DNA from: Brevibacillus_H sp041920465
GTDB taxonomy: Bacteria > Bacillota > Bacilli > Brevibacillales > Brevibacillaceae
Reading direction: 5' to 3'
DNA length: 12,605 nucleotides
NCBI GenBank assembly: GCA_041920465.1
Contig: JBHGXW010000018.1
Location: forward strand, 1 to 12,605
Positions within the stretch are counted from its first letter, which is position 1. Every line of letters starts with the position of its first letter. The notes under the pieces were generated by a model. It saw only the letters and a list, made by a program, of their open reading frames with translations. It was not told the DNA's origin and ran no database searches. Positions 5,733-12,605 of this stretch are shown in pieces. The translations under genes and the position numbers were made by a program.

Positions 5733-7552
5733 TGCCAGCCATTTCAAAAATTCGCTTTACGAATGTCGTTTACGAAGGTGGAAACAAAAGGTATAACGAT
5801 GAGTTGTTTATTTTCGATGGGCATAACAGTGCCATCCTTCTGGAAAACGGAGGGGGAAAAACGGTCTTTATCCAAACGGCAATTCAAGCTGTTCTTCCGC
5901 ATACCGAAATGGCCGGAAGAAAGATTAAGGAGACACTTTCTTTGACAGGAACACCCGCACATATTGCAATCGAGTGGATTCTCTCAGATGTTCCGCGCCG
6001 TTATGCTGTTACAGCCGTGACTCTTTTCATGTCCAACAACGAACTGGATTCGTATCGTTATGTCTACGAGTACATTGAGGGAGATGCCCATTCAATTGAG
6101 AATATTCCTTTTGCCAAAGAAGCTGCAAACGGAAAAAAACGGCCTGCTGGAAAAGAGGAAATCCACGATTATTTTATGTATATGAGTTCCCAGCATATGA
6201 ATGCCCGTACATTTTCTACAATAAAGGAATACCACGCTTATCTGGAGGAATCATTTCAAATCGTTCCCTCAGAATGGCGCAAGATTGTTGTGATCAATGG
6301 ATCAGAGGGCGGCGTGGAAGATTTTTTCGACGCTTGCCATACAACAGGCCAGCTTGTTGATCAATTATTGATTCCCACAGTGGAAGAGGCTTTGGCAGGA
6401 AGCGGCACTACAGGGTTTGCAGAAACGTTTGAGAAGAAACGAGAGCATTTTAAACAGAGCAAACAGCTTCGGATGCAAATTACGGAGAGCCAACTGGTAG
6501 AAGGCCAGATCCAGCATTATAGTCAAGTGTTTGCAGAGTACCATCAGGCTAGCCAAGAGTACGAAAGGGAGAAAGAGCTTGCCAAAGCGCTCTTTACTTT
6601 GGCGAATAACGAAGCAGATCAGACGAAACAAGATCTTACCCATACACTCCTGCAAAAAGAACAGACGATTGATGCAATCAGGAAAATAGAGCGACAAAAG
6701 ATGTCACGAGAAATTGCTCTCGATCAGCAAGAACTTGTATATCTTCAATCACAGTACCAGGAAGAATCAGGATACCTTGACGAAAAAAACACTGCTTTGT
6801 TGGACTCCGAGCATCAGCAATATACATTGGAGTATGCCAAGCATCTGAAGCGCAAGCGCGAAGCAGAGGAAAACAAACGCTATGCACAGGAGCGCTTATC
6901 TCAATTGGACGAGGATGAGGATATCTCACAGCTGCGCGAAGATTTGGAGCGTAATACTCGGGAAATCAAAGGATATTATGAGGATGCGGAACGTAAGTTG
7001 AAAAGAGAAGGTACCATCTTGCAGAGTCAATTGACAGATCAAAAATCCCGGTTGAAACAGCTTCGAGAGACGACCGATTCGCTTCAGGAGAAAAAAAGGG
7101 TGGCTCAACAAGAAGAAGCTACATGGAATGCCATCATCAAAACAGCACATGAACAGATGACCCGCATCGCAAATAAAATTTTATCCAATCCACTCCAAGA
7201 AACAGTTGAGGATATGCATCCGAAGTGGAAGCAGCAAATGGAAGAATCGTTGCAAAATCAACACCAGTACCGGAGCTATTTGGCGGAGTGTTCGGAGAAA
7301 AAAATAGATAAGCAAAGAGAACTTGCGGAACAACAGGAAAAGCTCACGGATGAGAAGGATAAACTTCAAGAGTGGAAGAATCGCTGTGAACAGGTGGAGA
7401 CACTTCAGAAAAAAGTGTTGATCGAACTGAAAGAAGCGTACCCAAAATGGGGATATCTTGATTCTCTCTACTCCAAGCAGTCCAGTATTATAGAGACTCT
7501 TCTGGAGAATGTGGCTGCCTTGGAGAAGGAAAAGGAACAACTTCTTCTCTAG
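5732..7552 (+). CDS. jetC: Wadjet JetC (SMC-like ATPase), N-terminal half, ended by an in-frame TAG
   Basis: These 606 codons encode the N-terminal ATPase lobe and ascending coiled coil of an SMC/MukB-like protein. The opening ISKIRFTNVVYEGGN is the usual first strand of SMC heads. The P-loop is AILLENGGGKTVFIQT (34-49) with K43/T44; the first glycine of GxxxxGK[ST] is replaced by L37. From about residue 225 onward the sequence is a long heptad-rich coiled coil (EQLRMQITESQL-type runs). Reading stops at TAG (7550-7552, codon 607), but the same frame stays open through the next 874 codons to the natural end. The full product would be about 1481 residues, the size expected for this subfamily. 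The stop codon falls in coiled coil just before the hinge-like domain. Translation is coupled to jetB through TAATG and driven by AAGGAGG at 5718-5724. Alone, this half lacks the signature motif and Walker B. Confidence 0.88.
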   Translation: MPAISKIRFTNVVYEGGNKRYNDELFIFDGHNSAILLENGGGKTVFIQTAIQAVLPHTEMAGRKIKETLSLTGTPAHIAIEWILSDVPRRYAVTAVTLFMSNNELDSYRYVYEYIEGDAHSIENIPFAKEAANGKKRPAGKEEIHDYFMYMSSQHMNARTFSTIKEYHAYLEESFQIVPSEWRKIVVINGSEGGVEDFFDACHTTGQLVDQLLIPTVEEALAGSGTTGFAETFEKKREHFKQSKQLRMQITESQLVEGQIQHYSQVFAEYHQASQEYEREKELAKALFTLANNEADQTKQDLTHTLLQKEQTIDAIRKIERQKMSREIALDQQELVYLQSQYQEESGYLDEKNTALLDSEHQQYTLEYAKHLKRKREAEENKRYAQERLSQLDEDEDISQLREDLERNTREIKGYYEDAERKLKREGTILQSQLTDQKSRLKQLRETTDSLQEKKRVAQQEEATWNAIIKTAHEQMTRIANKILSNPLQETVEDMHPKWKQQMEESLQNQHQYRSYLAECSEKKIDKQRELAEQQEKLTDEKDKLQEWKNRCEQVETLQKKVLIELKEAYPKWGYLDSLYSKQSSIIETLLENVAALEKEKEQLLL

Positions 7553-7603
7553 GAGAGAAAAGTAACCAGACTAAGTGATGAGTACGGGGAAAGCGACATC
7601 TTT

Positions 7604-10177
7604 ATGGCTGAGCCAGATCTGGTCAAACTGGTAGAACGGTGGCGCGATCAGTTTGACTATCTGGAAACAGGAACGAAATTTTTGCAAGAAGTTTGCCGCA
7701 TGACGGGAAAAAGTGAACAAGAGTTGTTTGAAAGATATCCTTATTGGTCAGCTACTATAATAACAACAGGACACGAATTGGACAATTTGGCTAACCGTTT
7801 GGAAGAGGTATCTGATAGACTACGCTTCCCCGTTATTTTGGCAAGCAATCAGGAAATGCGATCTATCCTGGACAAATCTGACTCCTACCAACCAAAAGAG
7901 CGCCAGATTCTGCCCAAAGGCTGGAGAGACAACCTGAATCAGCAGGTTTTTACAGAGTGGAAGACGTCTTTGAGAAGTCTGGCAGAGGCAGCCAGCCGCA
8001 ATCGCAAAGAGAAGGAACGTGAATTGCAGAGATGGAGAAACCTAACGTCGCAGGTTCAGTCGTTTTTCAGTGATTATCCTCACCACTTGTATCAGGAGTG
8101 GAAGCGTTCCTGGCAGCAGAGCATCGAGGCAGTCGAGCGGCTGGATAAGGCAATTCGGGAAGTCGATGAGCAAATTAAAGAATGCGAAAACCAATGGCAG
8201 CTCTACCATGACAAGTTGCGAGAAGAAGAAAGTAGAGCCTTGGACTTGAGTCACCGTATACAGAATGCAAACGAATATTTCCTCCAAAAGAATGAAAAAG
8301 AGAAGGCTCTCAAGGAACTACGGCTCCAGAAAGAAAAGATTGCCGGGTTTGATAAGGAATTGAACAAGCTGAAAAGCGAAGAGCAGTCACTGAATGAAAT
8401 AATCGAGGAATTGAATACATTCATTAACGAAAACAAAATGGGGCTGTTCCGTTTGCAAGGTCAGGATTTGTATCTGGAGGTGCGAAACGTTTCCCCATTA
8501 CCCGCACGTTCAACACTGGAATTGCTCCGCCGTGAACGGAGAGATATACAAAGTCGCCTGCGACAACAGCAAGCGGGCAGGGAACAGTTGGAATCAGAGA
8601 TTATGCGATATGAGAGCGAAATACAGAGTTCCGATGCTGACTTGAAATCTGTTCAGTCAAAAGCACACAAGGAAATTGATCCGGGAGCAGAGTTCCCAAT
8701 TGGTGGAGAAGAGATGATTCAGCGGTTGGGTGGATTTATTCGAAAATTACGAGATGAGCGGGATCATTTGCAAAATCGGGTCAACGAAGTGTCAAGGCAG
8801 ATTGTAGCGCAGGAGGCTCAGATAGAGACCAAAATATCCTTTTTCAGTGAAAAATACCCCAACCAAGAGCTTGACCGGTTTTCCGACGATTTGGAGAGCG
8901 TACGAGAGAAATTACTGCTTGAGGAAGAGACCTTCCTTCAAAAAAAGAAATGGCTTGAAAACGAAGAATTACGCCTGAGACAAGCCATCGATCAATTGAA
9001 TCAAGCATGCAACTTGCTGGAAAAGAAAAATGAACGTTATCAATTCAACCACTCAAGTATCAAGAAAGCGGAACTCTCCGAAGAGGAACGGATGTCATTT
9101 CCATATGACCCAGTGAATGTTGCACAAAGACGGATTTCCTCTATGGAAAAAGCCGCACATCAGGAACTCGCACAATTCGAGAGATTGAATTCAGAGAAAG
9201 AAAAATTCAAGCAGTTTTGTCAACAAAAGATTCAGGATATCCGGTTACGGGAGAAGGCAATTTCCGGGATTGAAAACAAGCGAGAGTATCATGATGTTCA
9301 GGAATGGGCGCAAAGAATGAGTGCAAGCATCGCAAACGGCATCAGACTTTTGGAGGAAGATTTACGAGGACATGATGAGCAACTGCAACATTTTATTGTC
9401 CAAATTCACGATCATCTAAAAAAAGTGGCAGTAGAGCTGTTGTCTATTCCCAAAAAAACGAGCGTGAAAGTGGATAATTATTGGAAGCCTATCTACTCTT
9501 TTACTGTGCCGGAATGGAAAGACGAGTTTGGCAAGCAGGCGATTCGCAGCCATATAGACTGGATGTTGACCCAACTTGACTCAGAACGATTTAAGGACCA
9601 GGAAGGAAAAGAAGACTTTGGAAAAATGAAGAAGTGGATATTTACTTCACTTCAAACCAAGCAACTTTTGCATATTGTTATGGGAAACGATACGATCAAG
9701 GTGAAATGCCGTAAAGTAAGCAATGACGGAAAGGTAAGCGGCGCACTTACCTCTTGGGAAGAGTCCAACAAGTGGTCTGGTGGGGAAAAGTGGAGCAAGA
9801 ACATGACGCTTTTTCTCGGAATCCTCAACTATCTGGCAGAGAAACGACAACATATTGTAAGAAACGGTAAAAGATTCCGAACGGTGATCATGGATAATCC
9901 GTTTGGCAAGGCATCGAGCGAACACGTATTAGACCCGGTCTTTTTCATTGCCGAACAGCTGGGCTTCCAGCTAATCGCGTTGACTGCTCTTGCGGAAGGG
10001 AAATTTATTCGAGATTACTTCCCGATTGTGTACAGTTGTCGTTTACGTGAATCCGTAACCGGAGATGCTTCCATCATGACAAAGGAAAGAGAAATTAAGC
10101 AAGCTTATTTCCGCGACCACGATCCGTATGCTTTGCTGCGATTGAGTGAACATGAACAGTTGAGTTTGTTCACATAG
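7604..10177 (+). CDS. jetC: Wadjet JetC (SMC-like ATPase), C-terminal half
   Basis: This continues the frame of the N-terminal half; 17 sense codons separate the TAG from the first ATG at 7604. Its residue n is residue n+624 of the uninterrupted protein. Residues about 44-90 (YPYWSATIITTGHELDNLAN to FPVILASNQEM) have the mixed strand/helix pattern of an SMC hinge. Long coiled coil runs from about 120 to 640. The C-terminal ATPase lobe has the ABC signature KWSGGEKWSKNMTLFLGILN (S725, or 1349 in full numbering) and Walker B RTVIMDNPFGKASSEHVLD (D764, or 1388). The residue after the Walker B aspartate is Asn rather than the usual Glu. Independent initiation is possible but weak: GGGGA lies 13 bases before the ATG, and a better AGGAG overlapping the TAG is too far away. 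The gene ends in tandem TAG TAG. Confidence 0.85.
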   Translation: MAEPDLVKLVERWRDQFDYLETGTKFLQEVCRMTGKSEQELFERYPYWSATIITTGHELDNLANRLEEVSDRLRFPVILASNQEMRSILDKSDSYQPKERQILPKGWRDNLNQQVFTEWKTSLRSLAEAASRNRKEKERELQRWRNLTSQVQSFFSDYPHHLYQEWKRSWQQSIEAVERLDKAIREVDEQIKECENQWQLYHDKLREEESRALDLSHRIQNANEYFLQKNEKEKALKELRLQKEKIAGFDKELNKLKSEEQSLNEIIEELNTFINENKMGLFRLQGQDLYLEVRNVSPLPARSTLELLRRERRDIQSRLRQQQAGREQLESEIMRYESEIQSSDADLKSVQSKAHKEIDPGAEFPIGGEEMIQRLGGFIRKLRDERDHLQNRVNEVSRQIVAQEAQIETKISFFSEKYPNQELDRFSDDLESVREKLLLEEETFLQKKKWLENEELRLRQAIDQLNQACNLLEKKNERYQFNHSSIKKAELSEEERMSFPYDPVNVAQRRISSMEKAAHQELAQFERLNSEKEKFKQFCQQKIQDIRLREKAISGIENKREYHDVQEWAQRMSASIANGIRLLEEDLRGHDEQLQHFIVQIHDHLKKVAVELLSIPKKTSVKVDNYWKPIYSFTVPEWKDEFGKQAIRSHIDWMLTQLDSERFKDQEGKEDFGKMKKWIFTSLQTKQLLHIVMGNDTIKVKCRKVSNDGKVSGALTSWEESNKWSGGEKWSKNMTLFLGILNYLAEKRQHIVRNGKRFRTVIMDNPFGKASSEHVLDPVFFIAEQLGFQLIALTALAEGKFIRDYFPIVYSCRLRESVTGDASIMTKEREIKQAYFRDHDPYALLRLSEHEQLSLFT

Positions 10178-10183
10178 TAGGGA

Positions 10184-10451
10184 GTGTTTAATTCAATCAA
10201 CGTTTTTGAGCCATTCACTATTCTCGAAGACAGGTTTACGTTTCCAGCGGATTTAAATCTACAGGATTATAAGCCCCCTGATGACCGCAACATCCGAGTG
10301 CTCATCCAAGCTCATCCTGACATCGCAGATAAAATAAAGGAATTACCTGCAATGGGTGCTTGGCTGGGGAGCGGATGTCGTTGTGCTGAAGCCTGAATCG
10401 CTTCGAAAGCGGGTTCGTGATGAAGCTGAAAAAATGTTAAAACGCTACTGA
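10184..10451 (+). pseudogene. WYL-domain transcriptional regulator, C-terminal remnant with frameshift
   Basis: About 88 codons of a WYL-regulator C-terminus survive. The first frame reads VFEPFTILEDRFTFPADLNL, then IRVLIQAHPDIADKIKE, matching the C-terminal extension of this family. Near 10335-10345 the frame shifts, apparently by one extra base. The sequence then continues YLQWVLGWGADVVVLKPESL and RKRVRDEAEKMLKRY to TGA at 10449-10451, the typical ending. The helix-turn-helix and the WYL motif itself are missing. The fragment begins directly after the tandem stop of jetC and in the same frame. WYL proteins commonly repress phage-defence operons, so this may be what is left of the locus's regulator, or of a host gene into which the cassette inserted. 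Confidence 0.72.
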
Positions 10452-10475
10452 CATACAGATGTCAGTAGCGTTTTT
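10439..10475 (+). terminator. Rho-independent terminator closing the jet operon
   Basis: A perfect 14-16-bp stem is formed by AACGCTACTGACAT (10441-10454) and ATGTCAGTAGCGTT (10459-10472), with loop ACAG and a T-run ending at 10475. The left arm contains the stop codon of the WYL remnant, so the terminator came with that gene. It is now the first terminator downstream of jetC. Confidence 0.9.
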
Positions 10476-10547
10476 GTATAGTAAGGCTACATGATCAGAA
10501 GGGAGTCGATAAAGGCATGAACACAACCGAAATATTGCACCTCCGTT

Positions 10548-10574
10548 GGGTGCCAGACTGGGCGCCCTTTTTTT
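10548..10574 (+). terminator. Second plus-strand terminator-like hairpin
   Basis: GGGTGCC (10548-10554) pairs with GGCGCCC (10561-10567), with one G-T pair and loop AGACTG, and is followed by seven T (10568-10574). In DNA orientation it serves plus-strand transcripts and abuts the 3' end of the convergent aldo/keto reductase gene, so it may prevent read-through into that gene's antisense strand. Between 10476 and 10547 I see nothing else convincing. Confidence 0.6.
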
Positions 10575-11496
10575 ACACCTTCCACGCCTGTGGGTGATTA
10601 TCGTCTGTCAAATCGGCAGCACTTGCGTTAGCGGCTACCTGCTCTGGGCTTTTACAGCCCGGAATAACTGTGGTCACCGCCGGATGCTTCAAGCACCAAG
10701 CCAGGGCCCATGAAGCCATGTTCACTCCGACTGGCACTTCTTCCCGCTGTATACGCTGTACCTCCTGGAGCTTTTGCATGGTGATTTCCTTGTCATGACG
10801 GTGCCGGACATCGGTTATGTCAAAGACGGCGCCGGGCTTATATTTGCCGCTTAGATAACCGCTGGCAAGCGGTACCCGTGCAAGGACGCCCAAGTCCTGC
10901 TGCAGGCAAGAAGGGAAGACCTGCTCTTCTGGAGCCCGATCCAGCCGATTGTAGACAACTTGAATCGCCTTCGAGTTAACTTTGGTGGAGGCGTCGGTCT
11001 GGTGAATGTTTCTGTTACTGCCGATGGAGGTTCCGAGATGGCGTATTTTTCCCGCTTGGATTTGTTTATCAAGAACGGTCCACAGCTCATCGTTGTCAAA
11101 AGCGGCATCTGATCCGGAATGGAACTGATATAAATCGATGTAATCCGTTTGGAGCGCCTTTAAGGAAGCATCAAGTTGCTTGACAACATCATCCGGCGTG
11201 AAATGATCCGTTCTTGTGAAGCGCTCGTGAAAATGGTGGCCGAATTTCGTGGCAATGATCCAATCTTCCCGTTTGCGCCGTGATAAATAATTGCCGATGA
11301 ATGATTCAGACAAATGATCTCCGTAGCATTCCGCCGTATCGATCAGATTGATGCCGAGCTCAGCGGCCCGATCCAAAATCGCGTCAACTTCCTCCTGAGT
11401 AAACTGCTGTCCCCACTCGCCTCCGAACTGCCAAGTGCCAACGCCGATGATAGAAACTTTAAGTTCCGTTTTGCCAAGCCTGCGGTATTTCATCAT
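10573..11496 (-). CDS. Aldo/keto reductase family oxidoreductase
   Basis: This is a complete 307-residue cytosolic NAD(P)H-dependent carbonyl reductase of the AKR superfamily. The family tetrad is present: D53 and Y58 in NLIDTAECYGD, K84 in IIATKFG, and H126 in DLYQFHSGS. The start KYRRLGKTELKVSIIGVGTW and the late segment VTTVIPGCKSPEQVAANASA are classic, the latter forming the cofactor 2'-phosphate/adenine site. The closest general relatives are YhdN/YqkF-type reductases of Bacillales; the substrate cannot be read from sequence. An AAGGAG lies 6 bases before the first of two adjacent ATGs. It faces the ferritin gene divergently across about 180 bp and converges on the jet operon's terminators. 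Confidence 0.93.
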   Translation of the reverse strand: MMKYRRLGKTELKVSIIGVGTWQFGGEWGQQFTQEEVDAILDRAAELGINLIDTAECYGDHLSESFIGNYLSRRKREDWIIATKFGHHFHERFTRTDHFTPDDVVKQLDASLKALQTDYIDLYQFHSGSDAAFDNDELWTVLDKQIQAGKIRHLGTSIGSNRNIHQTDASTKVNSKAIQVVYNRLDRAPEEQVFPSCLQQDLGVLARVPLASGYLSGKYKPGAVFDITDVRHRHDKEITMQKLQEVQRIQREEVPVGVNMASWALAWCLKHPAVTTVIPGCKSPEQVAANASAADLTDDNHPQAWKV

Positions 11497-11594
11497 GATT
11501 CACTCCTTTGTATAAACTTTTTTCTACTTCAAAGCTGAATATACCTGCTGATAACTTGCAACAACAGACAACGCGCTGAACCGGATGATAAATT

Positions 11595-11624
11595 TTGTTG
11601 CTTCCCTGTCAGTAGAGATATAGA
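11595..11624 (+). promoter_or_regulatory. Candidate sigma-A-type promoter for the ferritin gene
   Basis: TTGTTG (11595-11600) and TATAGA (11619-11624) are separated by 18 bp, about 55 bp upstream of the ferritin start. The fit is moderate. No clear Fur or PerR box (the inverted repeats usual for iron or peroxide control) is visible near it. Confidence 0.35.
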
Positions 11625-11678
11625 ATGGATTCGAAAAAAGAATACATAGAGAATCAAAAATAAAATAAGGGATGTGGA

Positions 11679-12197
11679 ATGATGCTTTCTAACTACCTGT
11701 TGGACAAGTTGAATGATCAAATGAATTATGAATTTTTTTCTTCTCAAGTATACTTGGCCATGGCCTCCTATTGTTCGTCAGAAGGCTATGACGGATTCGC
11801 CAACTTTTTCATCGTACAAGCGGAAGAGGAAAAATTCCATGCGATGAAAATTTTTAATTATATCAATAGACGGGGCAAGAGAGCGATTATCAGCGGAATG
11901 GAAAATCCGGTAAATGACTATGCCTCGCTGCTGGATGCATTTGAACATGCTTATGCGCATGAACAGTCTGTTACCAAGCGAATCTACGAGCTGTCGGATA
12001 TTGCATTTAACGAGCGGGAGCACGCGACCATGAATTTTTTGAAATGGTTTATTGATGAACAGGTGGAAGAAGAATCTATGTTTGACAGCATCATTCAAAA
12101 ATTAAGAAGAATCGATAATGACAGTAATGCCTTTTACATGCTTGATGCGGAACTGGCGACACGTACCTTTGTTCCAGATGCCGGGAACGATGTGTAG
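11679..12197 (+). CDS. ftnA: Non-haem bacterial ferritin (iron storage)
   Basis: This 172-residue protein would oxidise Fe(II) and store it as a mineral inside a 24-subunit cytosolic shell. The four-helix bundle is complete and all ferroxidase ligands are present. Counting from the second Met they are E17 (YEFFSSQVYLAMASY), Y24, E50 and H53 (AEEEKFHAMKI), E94 (HEQSVTKRIYEL), Q127 and E130 (DEQVEEESMF), the same numbering as E. coli FtnA. This match favours the ATG at 11682 as the true start, although AAGGG (11668-11672) can serve either of the two adjacent ATGs. The C-terminus (LDAELATRTFVPDAGNDV) looks complete. An insertion sequence begins only 13 bp after the stop, and no terminator is seen, so the gene's own terminator was probably displaced. 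Confidence 0.93.
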   Translation: MMLSNYLLDKLNDQMNYEFFSSQVYLAMASYCSSEGYDGFANFFIVQAEEEKFHAMKIFNYINRRGKRAIISGMENPVNDYASLLDAFEHAYAHEQSVTKRIYELSDIAFNEREHATMNFLKWFIDEQVEEESMFDSIIQKLRRIDNDSNAFYMLDAELATRTFVPDAGNDV

Positions 12198-12210
12198 GTG
12201 CACTTACCCC

Positions 12211-12605
12211 TGTCAAGTAGACACACCTAAAAAGCCTAAGCAGCCAGTGTGACTCGGTATTCAACCGGGGCACACTGGTTTAATCTTTTCTGGAAACGTT
12301 CATGGTTATAGAACCATATGTATTCGTCAATGGCTTGAAGAAGTTCTTCCTCTGTTTTACACTGAGAGAAGTACGACGTTTCCGTTTTCAGATGGGAACA
12401 GAAGGACTCTATGCATGCGTTGTCTAGGCAGTTTCCTTTGCGAGAGTGGCTGCCTAACATACCGAATTCTTCGAGTCGCTTGTTGTACTGCTGAGACGTG
12501 TATTGGAAGCCCTGATCCGAATGGAGAATGGCCCCTTGCACGTCTCTTTGTTTGTGAAGGTCTTCTACAGTGTCCATAACCAGTTGTAGATCATTTCTTT
12601 TGGAA
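12211..12605 (-). mobile_element. IS3-family (IS150-group) insertion sequence, terminal part
   Basis: The element's end is placed at 12211, where TGTCAAGTAGACACACC begins. It starts with the TG expected of IS3-family inverted repeats and lies just outside the end of orfB. The rest continues beyond the right edge, so the second inverted repeat and target duplication cannot be checked. Confidence 0.7.
12236..12605 (-). CDS. IS3-family transposase OrfB, C-terminal part (runs off window)
   Basis: The reading frame is open to the right edge. The first visible residues are SKRNDLQLVMDTVEDLHKQ, so the ATG at 12577 is internal, not the start. The rve-type integrase core shows the second catalytic Asp in AILHSDQGFQYTS and the catalytic Glu in HSRKGNCLDNACIESFCSHL. 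Then follow EYIWFYNHERFQKRLNQCAPVEYR, the standard ending, and TAG at 12238-12236. In IS3 elements OrfB is made by -1 frameshifting from OrfA. The visible part has no lesion, so the element may be active. Confidence 0.92.
   Translation of the reverse strand, partial: SKRNDLQLVMDTVEDLHKQRDVQGAILHSDQGFQYTSQQYNKRLEEFGMLGSHSRKGNCLDNACIESFCSHLKTETSYFSQCKTEEELLQAIDEYIWFYNHERFQKRLNQCAPVEYRVTLAA

Noticed and set aside
7551..7604. AGGAG overlapping the jetC TAG as a restart site for the second half
   Set aside because: The first in-frame start is the ATG at 7604, about 49 bases from AGGAG. The closer ATG at 7578 is in another frame and stops within 20 codons. A deliberate reinitiation design is not supported.
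3525..9925. Minus-strand ORFs of 60-122 codons inside the jet genes
   Set aside because: They are antisense shadows of long conserved plus-strand genes and have no recognisable motifs.
10517..10597. 26-codon ORF (MNTTEILHLRWVPDWAPFF...) with two Trp codons overlapping a terminator, resembling an attenuation leader
   Set aside because: The Shine-Dalgarno spacing is poor, and no plus-strand biosynthetic gene follows. The next gene is on the other strand, so an attenuator has nothing to control.
11497..11678. Fur or PerR operator in the ferritin/aldo-keto reductase divergent region
   Set aside because: AT-rich sequence is present, but I found no inverted repeat close to either consensus.
1..12605. 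CRISPR arrays, tRNA or rRNA genes, riboswitches
   Set aside because: No regularly spaced repeats, cloverleaf-like tails or conserved riboswitch cores were seen on either strand. The search was by eye only.

Overview
The window most likely comes from a low- to mid-GC Gram-positive of the Bacillales, in the Brevibacillus/Paenibacillus range. The basis is AGGAGG-type ribosome binding sites, TATAAT-like promoters, U-run terminators, and the styles of insertion sequence, ferritin and aldo/keto reductase. The genus is inference only.

Layout. Positions 1-449 (minus) hold a GNAT acetyltransferase cut by the window edge, with a 40-bp near-perfect palindrome just upstream. A short orphan C-terminal coding tail and a strong terminator follow. 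From 726 to about 2035 lies an insertion-sequence graveyard: the outer end and 3' half of an IS21-type istB, fused in frame to the C-terminus of a DDE transposase that is itself broken by at least three frameshifts and an apparent internal deletion. A small zinc-ribbon ORF (2178-2369, minus) lies next, divergent from the main operon.

The core is a four-gene plus-strand operon, 2460-10177: jetD, jetA, jetB, jetC. It reads as a Wadjet anti-plasmid defence system and most resembles type III (JetA-like 501 aa, JetB-like 244 aa, about 1480-residue SMC-like JetC, TOPRIM-bearing JetD). JetA (kleisin-like), JetB (MksE-like) and JetC (SMC ATPase) would form a DNA-translocating, loop-extruding complex. 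JetD, with its E195 and D250/D252 TOPRIM residues, would be the nuclease that cuts trapped closed circular DNA. The genes are tightly coupled: a 20-bp gap, an 11-bp overlap and a 1-bp overlap. jetC carries one in-frame TAG at codon 607, just before the presumed hinge; the reading frame is otherwise open and continuous to its natural stop. The system is therefore recently inactivated, expressed as two halves, or affected by a sequence error.

Downstream of jetC sits a truncated, frameshifted C-terminal remnant of a WYL-type regulator, ending in a strong terminator at 10439-10475. Next are an aldo/keto reductase (minus) and a divergently transcribed bacterial ferritin. The window ends inside an IS3-family (IS150-group) orfB whose element boundary is at about 12211. 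The operon is thus bracketed by mobile-element debris, as expected of a horizontally moving defence locus.

I did not find a system outside known families. The points most worth follow-up are the JetC nonsense codon, its unusual ATPase motifs, the inverted repeat framing the jetD promoter, and the WYL remnant.
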